Assembly: GCA_030652805.1 (NCBI GenBank)
Contig: JAUSPT010000020.1
Location: 1 to 16,156 of the forward strand
DNA length: 16,156 nt
From: a bacterium
Lineage (GTDB): Bacteria > JAHJDO01
Direction: 5' to 3'
Below are positions 13,776 to 16,156 of this stretch, one piece after another. The notes below the pieces were generated by a model. The model ran no database searches, was not told where the DNA came from, and saw nothing but the letters and a program-made list of their open reading frames with translations. Within the stretch, counting starts at the first letter, position 1. The number at the start of each line of letters is the position of its first letter. The position numbers and the translations under genes are program-made.

Positions 13776-15772
13776 CCAAGAAGTTCCTCCGCTTTTCTCT
13801 CATGCAGAGGATAGCTCAAGTATGTTTCTATTATCTCTCTTATTTTCTTTTTATCAGTTCCTCTCTTTATGCTTTCAGCAAAATCCTCCTTTGCTTTCTC
13901 CACTTTTCCCTGCCATAATCTGACTACGCCTCTCTGCCACAGGAAAGAGGAACCAGTTAATCCTTTAGTATAATGGCTCTCAGCCTGCTCAAGCCAATAG
14001 AAAGCACGTTGAACTAACTCTGCTCTTTCCGGAGCTTCTTCAGAAAATTCCATGGTCTTCTGAAGAATTTCAAGGGCTGTTCTTCCTTCCAGGTTTCCCC
14101 GCATGAACCATGCTATTTTTATATCAGACCTCAGGAGGTTCTTCTCTTTCAAATAATCCAGCATCTCCTGTCGGTTTTTTTTATCACCTTTATTTACAAA
14201 ATGCCTGTATGACGAGGGAGTAGTAAAAGTGCAGACGTCTTCTCTGTCGTACTTGGAGATAAGAGGAGCATTTTTACTTATGCGTGGAACCACTACTATC
14301 CACATATCATCCCAGTATACGGTATGCCACTTATCAGCCAGTTCCCAAAGAGGAATATTATACTTTTGCCACTGAATTATCATAGCGTCTGCGCTTTCAT
14401 CAAAGTATTTTCTCCAGTTTTCGCCGCCCTTTGCTAGTTTCTTTTGATTCAGGAATACCCATGAAGGATAGGTCAGGCATTTCCCGTCAATATAAAATTT
14501 GCTATTCTTAAGATAGAACTCCAGATAGTGTCCTGCGTCATAATCATTATAGATTTTTCCTTTGATTCCCTTATTCATCATGAATTCTACCGCTTTAACA
14601 GGAAGATTCGGGTCTTTTACTAAATTTCCAGCGGAAGGGAGCTCTTTCACAAAAGGGGAAGGGATAGTGGTGAAAGCTACGGCTGCTGTTACGCAAAAAA
14701 ATACTATGGATATTACCCAATTAGAAGCCCCCACCGAAGGTGTTGCAGTTGTCTTTGGCAACTTACTTCTAACGGGGTGAATAAGTTCACTGATCACGGG
14801 AGTAAGCAGAATGAATGAAGACAGAGTAAATAAGCCAAGCTGGCGGCGATACATTAAACTGGATACTCCCAGACCAAGCAGAATGAGAATATGAGAGATT
14901 TTTAAGTGATTTGAGTTTCTTTTTTTTAACGCAAATAAGCTTGCAAAGACTACGAAACATAGAAATAACCACGGCTGAAAAGCGGAAAATTTTAATGGGA
15001 TAGATTTCCATTCCATTACATATTTGAAGACCCATCCAAGAGAGCGTATGTAGAACGCGTATTTCGGAACTTCAATTCCATAGGGGTTGATCAAGCAGAT
15101 ACCCATACAGCCTATTAATAGAAGAATATAATTCTTTACCCCGCTTAGAGATTTAACAAAGCGGAAATACCAAGTGCATTCCCTATCTCTAACGGGGTAA
15201 AAAACTGCCTCTATTATTCCACCGGCTATATAGCATCCTATGACAAAAAAGAGCAGAAGGAACGCTGAGTGAAGATTAGCCCAGATGAGAGTTAAGACCA
15301 AGAAACAGATAAACTTTTTTTTAGTGAGTTCTCCTTCCAAGAGGAGCAAGGAGACTGCCAGAAAAAGGAATGTAAAAAGATAGGGGCGGATTAAAAGCCC
15401 CGTAGCTCCAAACAAAGAGCCTAAAACAAACAGGAATATGACTAGAGGATGGCTGTTTTTTTTCAGGTTGTGATAACTGCATAATGTAAAGGTAAAAGCG
15501 ATCAGCAGGGATTTTATAATAATCAGCCCCAAAAGTCCCCAAAAGCGATAAATCCCCCATAGAATGAGCTGAGCCAGCCAGCAGTAGTTTATAAATATGT
15601 TATGAGGAGTATAAAGAAATGGATTTTGCTGAGGGAATACCCCATTTTCACACATATATCTTCCAAAGGCGAGATGTCCCCAGAGGTCGCATGCGCTTAT
15701 AGGCGTGAAACCAATATAGAATGTTAAAATAAAAACAGAAACGAGTAAAAAAAATGAAGATTTATTAAACAA
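13724..15772 (-). CDS. Large GT-C-like multi-spanning membrane protein with helical-repeat C-terminus
   Basis: A 682-residue protein with a signal-anchor-like N-terminus and roughly ten membrane segments up to about residue 375. The first outer loop reads CDLWGHLAFGRYMCENGVFP (D29-x-W31-x-H33), then NPFLYT and WLAQLILW. This D-x-W-x-H-L-x-x-G pattern recurs in uncharacterised GT-C-like membrane proteins with tetratricopeptide tails. Residues 400-500 form a soluble region with YNDYDAGHYLEFYL, and the C-terminal 130 residues look like TPR helices. The start is TTG (15770-15772) after GGGAG. It overlaps the DUF2723 gene by 52 nt, so the two proteins probably work together in surface polysaccharide or glycoprotein assembly (inference). 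Two palindromic modules are embedded in frame at residues about 191-213 and 331-354. Confidence 0.8.
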   Translation of the reverse strand: MFNKSSFFLLVSVFILTFYIGFTPISACDLWGHLAFGRYMCENGVFPQQNPFLYTPHNIFINYCWLAQLILWGIYRFWGLLGLIIIKSLLIAFTFTLCSYHNLKKNSHPLVIFLFVLGSLFGATGLLIRPYLFTFLFLAVSLLLLEGELTKKKFICFLVLTLIWANLHSAFLLLFFVIGCYIAGGIIEAVFYPVRDRECTWYFRFVKSLSGVKNYILLLIGCMGICLINPYGIEVPKYAFYIRSLGWVFKYVMEWKSIPLKFSAFQPWLFLCFVVFASLFALKKRNSNHLKISHILILLGLGVSSLMYRRQLGLFTLSSFILLTPVISELIHPVRSKLPKTTATPSVGASNWVISIVFFCVTAAVAFTTIPSPFVKELPSAGNLVKDPNLPVKAVEFMMNKGIKGKIYNDYDAGHYLEFYLKNSKFYIDGKCLTYPSWVFLNQKKLAKGGENWRKYFDESADAMIIQWQKYNIPLWELADKWHTVYWDDMWIVVVPRISKNAPLISKYDREDVCTFTTPSSYRHFVNKGDKKNRQEMLDYLKEKNLLRSDIKIAWFMRGNLEGRTALEILQKTMEFSEEAPERAELVQRAFYWLEQAESHYTKGLTGSSFLWQRGVVRLWQGKVEKAKEDFAESIKRGTDKKKIREIIETYLSYPLHERKAEELLGWLSEEKPGFIRAWLKH
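14712..14782. repeat. In-frame palindromic module, copy 1 (71 bp)
   Basis: The outer arms are ATTACCCAATTAGAAG (14712-14727) and CTTCTAACGGGGTGAAT (14766-14782). As inverted repeats they match at all but two positions and one indel. Between them lie two further hairpins, CACC-GAA-GGTG (14732-14742) and GTTGC/GCAAC (14742-14762), so the RNA could form a three-way junction. On the coding (minus) strand it gives HPVRSKLPK...GASNWV, a segment between two membrane helices. It shares the end ACCCCGTTAGA and the size with copy 2. Confidence 0.6.
15135..15201. repeat. In-frame palindromic module, copy 2 (67 bp)
   Basis: The arms are TTTACCCCGCTTAGAGAT (15135-15152) and ATCTCTAACGGGGTAAA (15185-15201), inverted repeats that differ by a single extra base over 17 positions, around a 32-nt centre. 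Read on the minus strand it encodes YPVRDREC...KSLSGVK, also between two membrane helices. The reading frame relative to the arms is the same as in copy 1: the left arm gives P-V-R, the right arm gives S-x-x-V. Confidence 0.65.
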
Positions 15773-15802
15773 ATTTTCTCCCTCAATGACACAGCATTAC
15801 AA

Positions 15803-15832
15803 AAAAAGGAGGGAAAAATCTCCCTCCTTTTT
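15803..15832. terminator. Bidirectional rho-independent terminator-like hairpin
   Basis: AAAAAGGAGGGA (15803-15814), a 6-nt loop and TCCCTCCTTTTT (15821-15832) form a perfect 12-bp stem with T-runs on both sides; the leftward run (seven T) is longer. It lies 30 nt before the start codon of the membrane-protein gene. It therefore either ends leftward transcription from beyond the window or acts as an attenuator in that gene's own leader. Confidence 0.75.
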
Positions 15833-15899
15833 AGTTTGTCTTAGTCTCCTGTAAAATTCACAACTCACTGGTACACAGAAAGTTACGAACATTAATTCC

Positions 15900-15928
15900 T
15901 TGACTTTTCCCTCCAGCCTTGGCATAAT
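15900..15928 (+). promoter_or_regulatory. Predicted transposase promoter
   Basis: TTGACT (15900-15905), a 17-nt spacer, then CATAAT (15923-15928): one mismatch in each box. Transcription would start near 15935, about 45 nt before the transposase ATG. The -35 box is embedded in the left arm of the inverted repeat 15901-15910/15971-15980. Confidence 0.6.
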
Positions 15929-15980
15929 GTAACTGCTTTTCAAATAACAAGTTACAACAAAAAGCGAAAGGAAAAGTCAT
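15901..15980 (+). promoter_or_regulatory. Inverted repeat able to sequester the transposase start region
   Basis: TGACTTTTCC (15901-15910) and GGAAAAGTCA (15971-15980) are perfect inverted copies. The right arm overlaps the ribosome binding site AAAGGA (15968-15973) and the A of the ATG. Inside, TGTAACT (15928-15934) and AGTTACA (15950-15956) form a second stem. RNA reading in from outside contains both outer arms and could hide the start. RNA from the internal promoter begins near 15935 and lacks the left arm. Confidence 0.55.
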
Positions 15981-16156
15981 GCAAAACTTTCAACTTTCTC
16001 TCTTCTACGATTTACAACTATTAATTCAAAGATCAAACTTCCACAGAAAATATTATCTGCTTTTTACAGCTCTTGATCTATCTAATATCCATGACAAGAA
16101 TTATGGCGTTGGCCGCACTGGCTATTCCCACCATGCTATGATCAGAGCCTTTATTG
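15980..16156 (+). CDS. Transposase, N-terminal part (DUF772/IS4-IS5-like), truncated by window edge
   Basis: The first 59 codons of a gene that runs off the right edge. It begins MQNFQLSLFYDLQ and continues with YYLLFTALDLSNI, then YGVGRTGYSHHAMIRAFI. The pattern LDLS-x-I ... G-R-x-GYS-x-x-AMIRAFI is the N-terminal (DUF772-type) domain of DDE transposases of the IS4/IS5/IS1182 assemblage, which helps bind element ends. AAAGGA (15968-15973) is 6 nt before the ATG. The catalytic domain is outside the window, so intactness is unknown. Confidence 0.8.

Overview
The window is AT-rich bacterial DNA with short intergenic gaps and many ATGA start/stop overlaps. It contains two insertion-sequence fragments, a queuosine-precursor cluster, a tRNA-Leu, an FHA-PilZ signalling protein and two giant-loop membrane proteins of the DUF2723/GT-C type. 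That mix suggests an uncultured, largely anaerobic or fermentative bacterium such as a member of Candidatus Omnitrophota or a neighbouring lineage. The anaerobic-type sulfatase maturase and the mannitol-1-phosphate route fit this. The lineage is an inference; no marker gene in the window fixes it.

Layout. 1-174: the 3' end of an integrase-type transposase and its probable right terminus. 185-1943: a cytoplasmic SGNH/GDSL hydrolase (+) meeting an anaerobic sulfatase-maturase-like radical SAM enzyme (-) tail to tail with a 14-nt overlap. 1944-2089: a divergent regulatory region with two near-consensus promoters, three direct repeats and an inverted repeat. 2090-8189: a six-gene + operon: DeoR-family repressor, mannitol-1-phosphate dehydrogenase, zinc polyol/alcohol dehydrogenase, and E1 alpha, E1 beta and E2 of a 2-oxoacid or acetoin dehydrogenase complex. 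Four junctions are 4-nt ATGA overlaps. 8181-9925: queE-queC-queF on the - strand, converging on E2. 9995-10078: tRNA-Leu(GAG), divergent from queE and abutting the stop codon of the FHA-PilZ gene (10079-11080, -). 11140-11804: a nucleotidyltransferase plus a 49-codon basic protein (-). 11913-15772: two overlapping genes for large multi-spanning membrane proteins (-). 15803-15832: a bidirectional terminator-like hairpin. 15900 to the end: promoter, regulatory hairpin and first 59 codons of a second transposase (+).

How the genes work together. The central operon reads as an inducible catabolic unit. Polyol-phosphate and alcohol oxidation feed a thiamine- and lipoate-dependent dehydrogenase that makes an acyl-CoA, all under a DeoR repressor that probably binds the repeats in its own promoter. 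No transporter or E3 subunit is present, so these must be encoded elsewhere. The que genes make preQ1 for tRNA modification; queD and folE are not in the window.

Most unusual signals: (1) two ~70-bp palindromic modules, 67 and 71 bp, sharing the end sequence ACCCCGTTAGA. They lie in frame inside one membrane-protein gene, both read in the same frame and both in loops between membrane helices, resembling Rickettsia palindromic elements. (2) A transposase leader whose promoter sits on one arm of a 10-bp inverted repeat while the other arm covers the ribosome binding site, the arrangement expected for blocking translation of read-through transcripts. (3) A compact repressor/operator region. (4) A nucleotidyltransferase/tiny basic protein pair.
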